From Myxococcales bacterium (GTDB taxonomy: Bacteria; Myxococcota; UBA796; SXON01), in the NCBI GenBank assembly GCA_009692585.1, contig SHYX01000005.1, positions 1-64,000 on the forward strand: a stretch of 64,000 nucleotides of DNA, written 5' to 3'. A program made the position numbers and the translations under genes. The notes beneath the pieces were generated by a model. It saw nothing but the letters and a program-made list of their open reading frames with translations, ran no database searches and was not told the DNA's origin. Position 1 is the stretch's first letter, and every line of letters starts with the position of its first letter. Positions 1 to 9,012 of the stretch are shown here, in pieces.

Positions 1-1
1 A

Positions 2-901
2 CGGCTGGAACGGAGGTACCCCGGCTGCGCGACATGGTCCGAAGCCGAGCTCCAAACACGGCTCGAGCCGCGCGAGTGGCGTGACTACGCCTGGGGCTAT
101 CGCCAGCAAATCGAAGACCTGACCCTGGCCGAGGTGCGCGCGATACCGGCGCTCTTCGCCGCCGCCGCCCGCCGCGCCCGCCTCGCCGGCTTCGATGGCG
201 TTGAATTGCACTTCGCGCACGCCTACACCATGGCGAGCTTTCTCAGCGCGACCAACACCCGTACTGAACCATACGGCGGCTCGCGCGACAATCGGCTGCG
301 TCTGGCGTTGGAGGTGGTCGCCGAGGTCCGGCGTGAGGTCGGCCAGGACTTCTGCGTGGGTTGTCGCCTGCTCGGAAGTGACGACATCGAGGGGGGCAGC
401 ACGGTGGACGACGCGGCGTTCTTCTCGGTGGCGCTCGCCGCGGCGGGACTCGACTTCATCTCGGTGAGTCGGGGCGGGCGCTTCGAAGACTGCAAGCGCC
501 CGGCGGTCGGTCATGCCGCGTACCCCTACACCGGCCACTCAGGCCTCCTCTGCATGCCGACGCGGGAGTTTCCCGACGCGGCCAACCTCGACCTCCCCAC
601 GACGATCCGCGCCGCGCTGCGGGCGAGCGGCCGGTCCACACCGGTGGTCGGCGCGGGCAAGATCAACCGGTATGTGGTGGCCGAAACCGCCCTGCAAGAG
701 GGGAGGCTCGACCTCGTGGGTATGGCGCGCGGCCTGCTCGCTGACCCGGACTGGCCGAAAAAGGTCCGCGCTGGGAACGAGAGCACTGTCCGCTCGTGCC
801 TCTACACCAACGTCTGCGAAGCCTTGGACCGCAGACATCTACCGGTGCGTTGCCAGCTCTGGATGAAGGGACCTGACGGCGGCATGCACCCCCCAGGGTG
901 A
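2..901 (+). CDS. Old-yellow-enzyme family NADH:flavin oxidoreductase (5' partial)
   Basis: The frame is open from the first bases of the window, so the N-terminus and part of the FMN barrel lie upstream; a GTG at 134 is internal. The visible part has the OYE-family signature: ELHFAHAY, then FLS, then a TNTR-x-YGGS-x-x-NRLRL stretch that in the family contributes substrate and FMN contacts. Near the end are SRGG, VGAGKI and a late MARGLLADPDWP motif typical of the last barrel strands. It ends with CLYTNVC and a short tail, so it has no C-terminal FAD/NAD domain. The likely role is flavin-dependent reduction of an activated C=C bond; the substrate cannot be inferred. galE starts 19 bp downstream on the same strand. 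Confidence 0.85.
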   Translation, partial: RLERRYPGCATWSEAELQTRLEPREWRDYAWGYRQQIEDLTLAEVRAIPALFAAAARRARLAGFDGVELHFAHAYTMASFLSATNTRTEPYGGSRDNRLRLALEVVAEVRREVGQDFCVGCRLLGSDDIEGGSTVDDAAFFSVALAAAGLDFISVSRGGRFEDCKRPAVGHAAYPYTGHSGLLCMPTREFPDAANLDLPTTIRAALRASGRSTPVVGAGKINRYVVAETALQEGRLDLVGMARGLLADPDWPKKVRAGNESTVRSCLYTNVCEALDRRHLPVRCQLWMKGPDGGMHPPG

Positions 902-919
902 ACGGGTAGGCTGCCCCCC

Positions 920-1897
920 ATGCGAGTTCTGGTCACCGGCGGCGCGGGGTACATCGGAAGCGCGGTGACGCGGGGGCTGCTCGCGGCCGGGCACGACGTC
1001 ATCGTCCTGGACAACCTCGTCACCGGGCACCGAGCGGCCGTCCCGGGCGATGTCCCCTTCGTGCGGATTGATACACGAGATACATCCGAAGTGTGTCGAA
1101 CAATGAGGACCCACCGCATCGAGGCCGTCGTTCACCTCGCGGCGATCTCGCAGGTGGGAACCAGTGTTCGCGAGCCTCGTCTCTACTTCGACAACAATGT
1201 GCGTGGAGCGCTATCCCTGCTCGACGCGATGCTCGACGCCGGGGTCCACAAGATGGTCTTCTCCTCCACCGCCGCCGTCTACGGAGACCCCGACCAGTGC
1301 CCGATCATCGAGTCCGCGGCGACCCGGCCGAAGTCCCCCTACGGCGACAGCAAGCTGTTCATCGAGTCCGTCCTCGCCCGCTACGGCCAGGCGTATGAGC
1401 TGGCCCACACGAGCCTCCGCTATTTCAACGCAGCGGGAGCCCTGCCCGATGCCGGCGAGGACCATCGCCCCGAGACCCACCTCATCCCCCTGGTTCTCCA
1501 GGCCGCTCGGGGAGCCGCCCCGCCGATCACGGTGTTCGGCGAGGACTATCCGACGCGGGACGGCACCTGCGTCCGCGACTACGTCCACGTCGCCGACCTT
1601 GCCGACGCCCACGTCCTCGCCCTGGACGCCTTGTCGACCGGAGGCCGGGTCTTCAACCTCGGATGTGGCGGTGGGTTCACCGTGCGGGAGGTGCTCGCGT
1701 CGGCGCACCGGGTGACGGGCCGGGCGGTCCCCGCAGTATTCGGAGCCCGGCGCGCCGGTGACGCGGCCGAGCTGATCGCCAGTAGTGGGCTGATCGGGCA
1801 GGAACTTGGTTGGAAGCCGGCTCACCCGGCGCTCGACGACATCGTTGCCTCTGCCTGGGAGTGGGTGCAATCCCACCCCCAGGGCTACCCATCGTGA
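920..1897 (+). CDS. galE: UDP-glucose 4-epimerase (extended SDR)
   Basis: 325 residues, slightly short of the usual ~335. The Rossmann motif GGAGYIG lies at residues 7-13. The catalytic triad of extended SDRs is visible: SST at 115-117 and Tyr141/Lys145 in YGDSK. Family motifs HLAAISQVG and the RYFNAAGA segment follow. The enzyme interconverts UDP-glucose and UDP-galactose using bound NAD, supplying envelope sugars. The ATG at 920 fits the family start (MRVLVTGG). Another UDP-sugar 4-epimerase specificity (for example UDP-GlcNAc) cannot be excluded from sequence alone. It follows the OYE gene closely and precedes yebC by 47 bp. Confidence 0.93.
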   Translation: MRVLVTGGAGYIGSAVTRGLLAAGHDVIVLDNLVTGHRAAVPGDVPFVRIDTRDTSEVCRTMRTHRIEAVVHLAAISQVGTSVREPRLYFDNNVRGALSLLDAMLDAGVHKMVFSSTAAVYGDPDQCPIIESAATRPKSPYGDSKLFIESVLARYGQAYELAHTSLRYFNAAGALPDAGEDHRPETHLIPLVLQAARGAAPPITVFGEDYPTRDGTCVRDYVHVADLADAHVLALDALSTGGRVFNLGCGGGFTVREVLASAHRVTGRAVPAVFGARRAGDAAELIASSGLIGQELGWKPAHPALDDIVASAWEWVQSHPQGYPS

Positions 1898-1944
1898 CTC
1901 GCCGGGGCCGCGCCAACGGGCTATCCGCGCGCCCGGAGTGACCG

Positions 1945-2667
1945 ATGGGACGCATCTTCGAGACGCGCAAAGCCACCATGATGAAGCGCTGGGACCGGAT
2001 GTCCAAAGCCTTCACCCGCGTCGCCAAGGAAATCGCGATGGCGGTCAAGGCCGGCGGTGCCAATCCGGACAACAATCCCAGCCTACGCCGCGCGATTCAG
2101 AACGGGCGCGCCGCAAACATGCCAAAGGACAAGGTAGAAAGCGCCATCAAGAAGGCCTCGGGTCAGGGTGCGGCTGCCTACGAGGAGGTGGTGTACGAAG
2201 GGTACGGTCCTCACGGCGTCGCCGTGCTCGTCGTCACCGCGACGGACAACCCCACCCGCACGGTCAGCAACGTCCGCGTGGCCTTCAATCGGAAGGGTGG
2301 CAACATGGGGACCGCCGGCTCGGTCGCGTTCCAGTTCAAAAAGGTGGGGGTATTCCGGCTCAAGCCGGAGGGGATCGACGCCGAATCCCTGGAGTTGGAC
2401 CTCATGGATCACGGGCTGGAGGACTTCGGCGAAGGCAGCGGCGACGAGGGCGAGGCACTCCTGGTGGCGCGCTGTTCGTTCGAGAGCTTCGGCACCATGG
2501 CCAAGGCCCTGGACGATCGGTCGATCACCCCCCTCTCGAGCGGTGCCGAGTACCTGCCGACCAGCCCGATGGAGCTCACTGAAGCCGAGGCGGAAGAGGT
2601 CCTGGCGCTGGTCGATGTTTTGGAACAGGACGACGACGTCCAACACGTCTTCCACAACCTGTGTTAG
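1945..2667 (+). CDS. yebC: YebC/PmpR family regulatory or ribosome-associated protein
   Basis: 240 residues, matching the family length of about 240-250. The conserved N-terminal basic region is clear ([13 protein letters not shown], then AVKAGG and [17 protein letters not shown]), followed by [10 protein letters not shown] and the [15 protein letters not shown] core. Family members are described as DNA-binding regulators and, more recently, as translation factors that relieve stalling at proline stretches. The usual GHSKW start is replaced by [10 protein letters not shown], as in the short-N-terminus paralogue group. Its stop overlaps the patatin GTG start by 7 bp, implying translational coupling. 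Confidence 0.92.
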   Translation: MGRIFETRKATMMKRWDRMSKAFTRVAKEIAMAVKAGGANPDNNPSLRRAIQNGRAANMPKDKVESAIKKASGQGAAAYEEVVYEGYGPHGVAVLVVTATDNPTRTVSNVRVAFNRKGGNMGTAGSVAFQFKKVGVFRLKPEGIDAESLELDLMDHGLEDFGEGSGDEGEALLVARCSFESFGTMAKALDDRSITPLSSGAEYLPTSPMELTEAEAEEVLALVDVLEQDDDVQHVFHNLC

Positions 2668-3779
2668 GCCTCGTGCTCGCCGGTGGCGGGGCGCGAGGTG
2701 CCTACGAGGCCGGCGTTCTCCGCTTTGTCGTAGAACGGTTCTCCCCCCACTTCGACGTGATCAGCGGCACGAGTGTCGGTGCAATCAATGGGGCCTGGAT
2801 TGGCAGCGGGGGCGACGTCTCCGCGCTGTGGGATTTCTGGGCCAAGCTGCGCTTCCAGGATGTAGCCAGTTTCTCTGCGCGTGATCTCTTACAGTCGCCC
2901 GCACGTTGGTTGCGGCGTACGACAGAGTTCGGCGAGGGGGTGGGACTCTTGGATCCTTCGCCACTCTACGCCCTACTCAAGTCCCGGGTGGACTGGGCGG
3001 GCCTCCACCAACGAATCGATTCCGGCGAACTGCGGGCGATGATGGTCACCCTCACCGACGTCGGCAGTGGCCGGGCGCACATCTTCACCGACGGCAGTGT
3101 GAAGTTGCGCCGAGCGGCGACCGCGCGCGCGATTGCGGCCAGGGTGGGCCCGGAACACTGCCTGGCCAGCGCCGCAATCCCCTTCGTGTTTCCCGCGATC
3201 CCCATCGAAGGGCGCTGTTACGTCGATGGCGCATTGCGTCAAAACACCCCCCTGGCCCCGGCGATCGAAGCGGGGGTGGACCATGTATTGGTGATTGGGG
3301 TCAAACGTCTCCGCAGCGAAGAGGCAACTATTATTGTACAGCCCACACCGGGTTTTCTTGCCGGAAAGGCCCTGAACGCCCTGATGTTGGATCCCATCGA
3401 AGAGAGCATCCGCCGCATCGATGCGCTGAACAATCTGCTGACCTGGGCCGAGGGCGAGCACCCCGGGTTCATCGCACGCTGCCGCGTCGCCCACAAGCCC
3501 TACCACGTGGTCCATCACGCGTTCCTGCGCCCCTCGGAAGACCTGGGACGCATCGCCGCGGAGAGCTTCCGGACGGGCCGCCACACCCTTCCCTGGGGCG
3601 TGCGGACGCTCCTCGGCGCCATCGCCGCCGACGAGCACGTCCAGGAGGCCGACCTGCTGTCCTACCTGTTCTTCGACCGGGTCTTCTGCGAACCCCTCCT
3701 GGATCTCGGGTACAAGGATGCGCGGGCGGCGGAGGCCGACATCGGCCGCGTCCTGAGCGCAGCAGCTCCCGCCGGCTGA
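2661..3779 (+). CDS. Patatin-like phospholipase
   Basis: 372 residues from a GTG start that overlaps the yebC stop. The oxyanion-hole motif GGGARG is at residues 8-13, the nucleophile elbow GTSVG has Ser38, and the catalytic Asp is Asp189 in VDGA, giving the Ser-Asp dyad of patatins. The preceding [15 protein letters not shown] segment is typical. There is no signal peptide, so it is a predicted cytoplasmic or membrane-associated lipid acyl hydrolase acting on phospholipids or lipid esters. The C-terminal ~150 residues have no motif that I recognise. Substrate and role are not shown by context. Confidence 0.92.
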   Translation: MLGLVLAGGGARGAYEAGVLRFVVERFSPHFDVISGTSVGAINGAWIGSGGDVSALWDFWAKLRFQDVASFSARDLLQSPARWLRRTTEFGEGVGLLDPSPLYALLKSRVDWAGLHQRIDSGELRAMMVTLTDVGSGRAHIFTDGSVKLRRAATARAIAARVGPEHCLASAAIPFVFPAIPIEGRCYVDGALRQNTPLAPAIEAGVDHVLVIGVKRLRSEEATIIVQPTPGFLAGKALNALMLDPIEESIRRIDALNNLLTWAEGEHPGFIARCRVAHKPYHVVHHAFLRPSEDLGRIAAESFRTGRHTLPWGVRTLLGAIAADEHVQEADLLSYLFFDRVFCEPLLDLGYKDARAAEADIGRVLSAAAPAG

Positions 3780-3791
3780 TACGCAGCCGAC

Positions 3792-4830
3792 GTGCTGACG
3801 CTCCGCTGGCTCTCGCTGGCCCTCGCGTAGCGGTCGCCGACATCGCCAACCGCACGGGAGACGCGGCGTTCGACGGTGCCGGAGCCGGCCTGTCCGGCGT
3901 CCTGTTGAGCAAGCTGGTGCTCGTGGACGAGATGTAGGTCGTCGAGCGGGCGCAACTCAGCGCGGTCCTCGGGAGATCGAGCTCGGCAAGGGCGGCGCCC
4001 TCGATCTGACCACCGCCGCCAAGGCCGGGAAACTCGCCGGCGCCTCCCACCTCGTGATGGGCGAGCTGGTCTCCGTGAAACTACCGATGATCGCGGTGAG
4101 TCTGCGGGTGGTCGAGATCAGCACCGGCAAGGTGAGTGCGGCCACCGACGTCGTCGGCGAGGTCGGGGAGCGGGGCGAAGCGTTCTTCGTGCTGGTAGAC
4201 CAGGCAGCCTTCGGCATCTTCGACGCCCTCCAAGTCAAACTCGGGACCCGGGACCGCATCGAGCTCGGCCAGGTGGCCGTGAAACAGTTTGATACAGTCG
4301 AGGCGTATGGTCGAGCGCTCGCTGCCCTCCACCGCGGGGACTCCGCCACCGCGCTCGACGAGCTGGACGACGCGCTGGACGACGCCACCGAGGCCCGAGA
4401 GGCCCACGCACGCTGTGAGGCGTTCCAGTCAAGGTACAAGCTGCCGAAAGCGGACCGAAGCTACCTGCGCGAGGAAGGCTACGCGGTGCAAGGCGTCGTC
4501 GCCGTGGATCCAGCGTTCCGACTGGTTCGAGCCTGTCGGCCACACCCTGGACGGGGCGTGCCCTACCGCCCGTCCGTTCGACGCCTGCGGCGTCTACACG
4601 CTGGACTACCGCGCCCTCGGGCGTGGTGGCCCCGCGACGACGTCGAGGTGGTGGCGGTGTGGGACGGGTCGGTGCCGGCGATCCAGGTGCTCGACCCGTG
4701 GGGGACCATCTGGGCGTCACCCCGGCGTGGGACGGGAGGCCGAGCCCCCTGGGGCCATGAGCGGGAAGGGCATCCCCGCACCGCGCGTGGGCTACGCGTG
4801 GGTGACCGTCGATGGCGAGGATCACCCCTT
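3792..4830 (+). pseudogene. Decayed CsgG/FlgO-like lipoprotein gene
   Basis: Several readable blocks lie in sequence but in different frames. A signal-like start MLTLRWLSLALA (GTG 3792, frame 3) runs into a stop. VAVADIANRTGD and LSGVLLSKL follow in frame 2 to a TAG at 3935-3937. From about 3973, in frame 1, comes ELGKGGALDLTTAAKAGKL and then HLVMGEL and RVVEISTGKV. Past 4440 the coherent text keeps switching between frames 1 and 2 (ACGVYTLDYRALG, then VEVVAVWDGSVPAIQVLDP, then APRVGYAWVTVDGED). The first half resembles the CsgG/FlgO/LpoB-type fold with its VAVxDFxNRTGD opening. At least four frame changes and one stop make function unlikely. The last third could be a second decayed gene. Confidence 0.6.
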
Positions 4831-5667
4831 GACCCCGCCCGCGGTCAGCCCCTCCACCAACTGCTTCTGGAGCACGAAGAAGAGCGCCACCACCGGCACG
4901 CTCGCGATGAGCGCCCCGGCCGCAAAACGACCCCACTCGGCGCCGAACTCGCCGACGTACCCGTTGAGCACCACCGGTAGCGTATAGGCGCGCTCGTCCC
5001 CCATCAACGTGGCCGCGAGGATGAACTCGTTCCAGGCCGTCATGAAACAAAACAGCGCGGTGACCGCCAGCGCCGGGCGGGCCAGCGGCAGGATGATGAG
5101 CCGGAACGTCGTCCAGCGCGAGGCGCCGTCCATCATCGCGGCCTCTTCGAGTTCACGCGGAATGGTGTCGAAGTAGCCCTTCAGGTTCCACGTCGCGAAG
5201 GGAACGGAGGTGGTGCTGTACACCAGGACCAGCCCCGCCATCGAATCGAGCAGGTGCAGCGCGTCGAGGAGGATGTACAACGGAATCGCCATCACGACGC
5301 CCGGGAACATCTGGGTGAGCAGGAACGTGGCCATCAGTCGGTCACGCCCCGGGAAACTCCACCGGGACAGGGCGTAGCCGGCGGTGCACGCGAGACCCAC
5401 GCCCACCACCGCCGTGGCGCAGCTGACGGCGATGCTGTTGAGGAGCTGTCGCCCGAAGAGCCAGCTCCCGTCCGCCGAAGTGGTGGAGACCACGTCTACG
5501 AAGTTGCTGCCGGTCACGCCGCCCCCGAGCCCCAGGGAGAAGCCTTGCGACGTCGCGAGCGCGATGCGGACGACCCAGAGCACCGGGAGCACCGTCAGCA
5601 CCGTCAGCACGCTCAGCGACGCGTGGGTGAGCACGACGCGGGTGGTGGAGGGAGCGCGCACCGGCAC
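4822..5667 (-). CDS. Carbohydrate ABC transporter permease, MalG type
   Basis: 281 residues from GTG 5667. It has an N-terminal membrane segment (about residues 13-35), a multi-helix permease core and the EAA loop EEAAMMDGASRWTTFRL at about 174-190, which in this family docks the ATPase. The C-terminus (QLVEGLTAGGVKG) is the classical MalG ending. It should be one of two inner-membrane permease subunits of a CUT1 sugar or polyol importer. No MalK ATPase is adjacent. The only MalF-like partner in the window is the MalE-MalF fusion at 17970-20045, some 12 kb away on the same strand. It starts 6 bp after the bufC stop, so it may be read with the buf operon. Confidence 0.92.
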   Translation of the reverse strand: MPVRAPSTTRVVLTHASLSVLTVLTVLPVLWVVRIALATSQGFSLGLGGGVTGSNFVDVVSTTSADGSWLFGRQLLNSIAVSCATAVVGVGLACTAGYALSRWSFPGRDRLMATFLLTQMFPGVVMAIPLYILLDALHLLDSMAGLVLVYSTTSVPFATWNLKGYFDTIPRELEEAAMMDGASRWTTFRLIILPLARPALAVTALFCFMTAWNEFILAATLMGDERAYTLPVVLNGYVGEFGAEWGRFAAGALIASVPVVALFFVLQKQLVEGLTAGGVKG

Positions 5668-5673
5668 CCGATA

Positions 5674-6624
5674 TCACTCAATCGGGTCGATCACCCCGGC
5701 GAAGATGCCGCCGCTGACCCAGGCAGTGAACCACTGCATCACCCGGTCGGCGCCGGCCTGCCCGTCGACAGGAGCCAGCGCCGCACCCAGCGGGACCCCG
5801 GCCAAGAGCCGGGCGAGCAGTCCGTGGGTCAACGGGCTGAGGTCCATGCGCCAGACCGTGAATCCGTGTCGATACACCACGACCGCGCTCGGATTCCGTT
5901 CGGGCAGCTTGGGGTCCAGACCCTGCCGCCACGCCTGGAAGAATGGGTTCACCGGCCAGGCGGACTGGAGGAGGCGCGTTGCGGCTCCGGGCACGAAAGA
6001 GAGGCCCGCCCAGCGTTCCATTGGGATCGCGGCCAACTCCCTGGCATCCAGACGCGGCGCCACGGGGGCGTGGACCACGTCCACCAGCGCCCACTCCAAC
6101 GTTGCCAGCTCGTGGAGAAACCCTTGACGGGAGACACCATGCCCGGGTCCTGCCAGCCAGTCGACCAGGACCCGTCCGTACGCGTTCAGGTTTCTGGTCT
6201 GCGACGGCGAGGCCTCGATGATACGCCGGGCCATGGTATCAAACTTATCGGCTCCCACGACGTATCGGACCGCCGGAAAGTCATCTGCCAACGCCTCGAC
6301 CAGCCGAACACGATACGCGGTGTGATACACCTCCATGCGTTGCAGTGCATCCAACTGCGGCCCCGGAGTCAACAGCGCATCGGCGAAGATGCCAGAGCGT
6401 CGCGACGCCCGCCGCTCACCGGCGGCGACCGAGGTGCGATGGGTGATCGCGTCAAGGAACCAGGCTTGCGTCTCGGCGAGGCCCGGCGACACTGCGGGAC
6501 GAGCACGACGGCGGGATGATCGGGCCAGCGCGACGCTTGATGCCGGCGTCGCGCTGGCGCGCTCCACCTCGGGCGCTTCGGCGGCGCCCCCCTCCACGGC
6601 TTGTGGTCCGGTCACCCCGCTCAT
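5674..6624 (-). CDS. bufC: BufC/HvfC-like DUF2063 protein, partner of the MNIO enzyme
   Basis: 316 residues. After a ~45-residue low-complexity N-terminus, residues ~48-140 match the DUF2063 'putative DNA-binding domain' family (ETQAWFLDAIT, then YHTAYRVRLVEALADDFPAV). A second lobe contains HELATLEWALVDV and an acidic C-terminus. In bufferin and HvfA-type systems this protein works with the MNIO enzyme, presenting the precursor peptide rather than binding DNA. The ATG overlaps the bufB stop by 4 bp (ATGA). The N-terminal extension is longer than the family core needs, and a later start is possible. Confidence 0.85.
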   Translation of the reverse strand: MSGVTGPQAVEGGAAEAPEVERASATPASSVALARSSRRRARPAVSPGLAETQAWFLDAITHRTSVAAGERRASRRSGIFADALLTPGPQLDALQRMEVYHTAYRVRLVEALADDFPAVRYVVGADKFDTMARRIIEASPSQTRNLNAYGRVLVDWLAGPGHGVSRQGFLHELATLEWALVDVVHAPVAPRLDARELAAIPMERWAGLSFVPGAATRLLQSAWPVNPFFQAWRQGLDPKLPERNPSAVVVYRHGFTVWRMDLSPLTHGLLARLLAGVPLGAALAPVDGQAGADRVMQWFTAWVSGGIFAGVIDPIE

Positions 6625-7451
6625 CCGCGCTCCACCCAGTCACGGGCGCGCGACGCTTCCGCCAGCACGTCTGCGAGCGGAGGAATCTCCGCGTCCCACT
6701 CCAAGAGGATGCTGGCGTGCGCCCCGCGGCGCCAGGCGTGGCGCAAAAGCTCCCACACCGGGTCGATCACCGGGCCGACGTGGGTGTCGATGCAATGGGT
6801 GCCGAGGTCGGTGTGGCCTGCCACGTGGAACTGGATCACCCGGTCCATCGGCAGCGCATCCAGGTAGGAGAGAGCGTCAAAACCATGGTTTCTACTGGAG
6901 ACATACACGTTGTTCACGTCGAGCAGCAACCCGCATCCGGTGCGCTGGCACAGGGCGGCCAGGAACTCGGCCTCGGGGATGGTGTTGGCGCGAAACTCCA
7001 CGTAGGTGGATGGATTCTCGAGGATCAGCGGCCGACCCCACACCTGCTGGACCTCGTGGACCCGATCGACGGTGTGGGCGAGACTCTCCTCCGTCAGCGG
7101 CATCGGGAGCAGGTCGTGGCTGTTCCGGCCGCCCACACCGGTCCAACACAGGTGGTCACTCACCCAACGCGCCCCCACACGATCGCGGAGCCGCGCCACA
7201 TCACGCAGGTACGCGTGGTCCATGGGCTCGGTGGAGCCGATGGAGAGTGACACCCCATGCATCACGATTGGGTATCGCGCCGCGATCCGGTCCAGGACCT
7301 CCAGCGGACGCCCCTGCGTCTGAACGAAGTTCTCGGTGATGATCTCGAACCAACCGACGGACGGCCATCGGTCGAGAATCTCGGGGTAGTGGAGGGTACG
7401 CAGCCCCACCCCGATCCCCAGGTCGGGGTGTCCGAGGCGGGGCGACGTCAC
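6621..7451 (-). CDS. bufB: MNIO (DUF692) multinuclear iron oxidative enzyme, BufB-like
   Basis: About 276 residues from GTG 7451, 4 bp past the bufA stop; a longer open frame exists but its extra N-terminus is only bufA read in another frame. The conserved MNIO ligand segments are all present in order: ITENF, MHGVSLSIGS, SDHLCW, LENPSTYVEF, LLDVNNVYVS, FHVAGH, DTHVGPV and LLEWDAE. DUF692 enzymes use a multi-iron centre and O2 to rearrange Cys residues of a precursor peptide, for example to oxazolone or thiooxazole groups. The natural substrate is almost certainly the Cys-repeat peptide encoded just upstream. Confidence 0.93.
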   Translation of the reverse strand: MTSPRLGHPDLGIGVGLRTLHYPEILDRWPSVGWFEIITENFVQTQGRPLEVLDRIAARYPIVMHGVSLSIGSTEPMDHAYLRDVARLRDRVGARWVSDHLCWTGVGGRNSHDLLPMPLTEESLAHTVDRVHEVQQVWGRPLILENPSTYVEFRANTIPEAEFLAALCQRTGCGLLLDVNNVYVSSRNHGFDALSYLDALPMDRVIQFHVAGHTDLGTHCIDTHVGPVIDPVWELLRHAWRRGAHASILLEWDAEIPPLADVLAEASRARDWVERG

Positions 7452-7455
7452 GCGC

Positions 7456-7872
7456 TCAGTGGGTCTTGGGGGACTTGCAGCCGCCCTGCCCCTTACACTC
7501 GTTCTTCCCGGCACATTCATTCTTGGCCGCCTTGCAGCCGCCCTGGCCCTTGCACTCGTTCTTCGCGGCGCAGTCGTGCTTCGCGGTGGCGCAGCCGCCC
7601 TGACCCTTGCACTCGTTCTTGGCCGCGCACTCGTTTTTGTCCGTCTTGCACGCGCCGTGGCCCTTGCAGGCATTGAGGCCCTTGCAGCCGTGCTTGTCGG
7701 CGGCCGCATCGGGGGTTGCGGTGCCGGTCAGCGCCGCGTCGGCCACCGGCGCCGGAGGTTGGGGCGGGGCCGGCGGCGCCGCGACAGGGGGCGCGACGGG
7801 AGCGGGGGCCTCGTTGGCGCAGCCGAGGAGGATGCCGGCCATAGCGGCGGCGAGAAGGGTCGGGGTGGTCAT
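7456..7872 (-). CDS. bufA: Cys-repeat lipopeptide precursor, BufA2/bufferin-like
   Basis: 138 residues. A short hydrophobic start ends in LLGC (Cys18), a plausible lipobox, followed by a Pro/Ala linker (residues 22-58). Residues 60-135 are four tandem 19-residue units, each with three Cys at a fixed spacing (Cys 63/69/75, 82/88/94, 101/107/113, 120/126/132). Three units share KNECKGQGGC. The CKGxN-CKGxG pattern resembles BufA2-type bufferins, exported peptides whose Cys are modified by MNIO enzymes to bind copper or another metal. It is the first gene of bufA-bufB-bufC. The family call is from motif memory; the lipobox is inferred. Confidence 0.85.
   Translation of the reverse strand: MTTPTLLAAAMAGILLGCANEAPAPVAPPVAAPPAPPQPPAPVADAALTGTATPDAAADKHGCKGLNACKGHGACKTDKNECAAKNECKGQGGCATAKHDCAAKNECKGQGGCKAAKNECAGKNECKGQGGCKSPKTH
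7468..7695 (-). repeat. Four in-frame 57-bp repeats inside bufA
   Basis: Four consecutive 57-bp units encode 19-residue Cys-Lys-Gly modules. Units 2-4 are the most alike, differing at only a few residues, while unit 1 (CKGLNACKGHGAC) is more diverged. This suggests recent copy-number expansion within the precursor gene. Confidence 0.9.
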
Positions 7873-7901
7873 GGGTTACTCCAGGTGGGGGTCCATCGGC
7901 T

Positions 7902-8927
7902 TCATAACGTCAATCGAGCCCGAACGGACGCGCAAATTCGTGCGACTGCCGCATCGGCGGCGGGGAGAATGCCATCGAGGCTCACGAAGCCATGCACCAT
8001 TCCCTGGACCTCGAGCAACTCGACCGCGATGCCAGCCGCCAAAAGGCGCTCCCCGTAGGCGCGCCCCTCGTCGACCAGTGGGTCCAGCCCAGCCAGGACG
8101 AGCAGGGCGGGGACGCGGCCGAACTCGAGCGCGTGGAGCGGACTCGCCCGCGGATCCTCGCGCTGGGCCGGGTCGGGAGCATAGGTCTCGTAGAACCAAC
8201 GGACATGCGCGCCGGTCAGGTAGTAGCCCCGGGCATACCGCGCGTGTGACGGCGCCTGGTGAACCATGTCGGTCCCGGGGTAGAGGAGCAACTGAAACGC
8301 TGGCAGCTCGTCGGGATCGAGCAGATTGCACAACACCGTGGAGAGATTACCTCCCGCGGAGTCTCCGCCGACCGCCAACCGGCCTGGATCGAACTGAAGC
8401 GCCGCCGCGCGAGCACGAAGCCAGCGATACGTATCGAGTATATCATTCACCGCGGCGGGAAACGGGTGCTCGGGAGCGAGTCGGTACTCGACGGAGAACA
8501 CGCGGCATGCGGCCGCCTCGGCCACGCGGGAACAGAAGCTGTCGTAGGCCTGCGCCGACCCGGTGACGAAGCCGCCTCCGTGGATGTACAACAACGCCCC
8601 GCTCGTGCCCGCGCCGTGCGGAGCGTAGGTCCGCACCCGGAGGGACCGGCCCCCAAGAGGGGCCTCGAGCCACCCCAACTCGACGTCGCGCACCGGAGAT
8701 GCGAATGCGCGCTCGGCCAGCTCGATCTCCGCCCGTTGTGTCGCCACCGGCAACCGATGATGTTCCACGGTGTCGAGTTTCAGCAGGGTGAGGAAGAGCC
8801 GGGTGTGCATCGCCAGCGGCTGACCGTCGAGGGTGTCGGGCACCCGGACGAGCCGGCGCACGAGGGCGTCGGGGCTCTTCATCAGTGCCACCAGCCCGTG
8901 GATCCGGACGCGATCGATGAGGTTCAT
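7902..8927 (-). CDS. Alpha/beta hydrolase, hormone-sensitive-lipase (HSL) family esterase
   Basis: 341 residues from ATG 8927; the open frame continues upstream but that part is not protein-like. The HSL oxyanion motif HGGG is at 116-119, the nucleophile motif GDSAGG has Ser190, and the remaining triad is Asp282 (LDPLVDEG) and His312 (GMVHGF). The EYRLAPEHPFPAA segment between them is characteristic. No signal peptide is visible. It should hydrolyse short- to medium-chain carboxyl esters; the physiological substrate is unknown. It ends 29 bp upstream of bufA on the same strand. Confidence 0.93.
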   Translation of the reverse strand: MNLIDRVRIHGLVALMKSPDALVRRLVRVPDTLDGQPLAMHTRLFLTLLKLDTVEHHRLPVATQRAEIELAERAFASPVRDVELGWLEAPLGGRSLRVRTYAPHGAGTSGALLYIHGGGFVTGSAQAYDSFCSRVAEAAACRVFSVEYRLAPEHPFPAAVNDILDTYRWLRARAAALQFDPGRLAVGGDSAGGNLSTVLCNLLDPDELPAFQLLLYPGTDMVHQAPSHARYARGYYLTGAHVRWFYETYAPDPAQREDPRASPLHALEFGRVPALLVLAGLDPLVDEGRAYGERLLAAGIAVELLEVQGMVHGFVSLDGILPAADAAVARICASVRARLTL

Positions 8928-9012
8928 GCACGGTCGGAGGTATCTCGGGCGGTATCCAGCGCGTACCCGGTCCCCCATCCACCCGTTACACTCAGCGCTC
9001 CTCCGGAGCCCC

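Noticed and set aside
7452..7709. N-terminal extension of the MNIO enzyme upstream of GTG 7451
   Set aside because: It is the bufA gene read in another frame (Arg/Ala/Pro-rich) and the DUF692 core begins right after GTG 7451.
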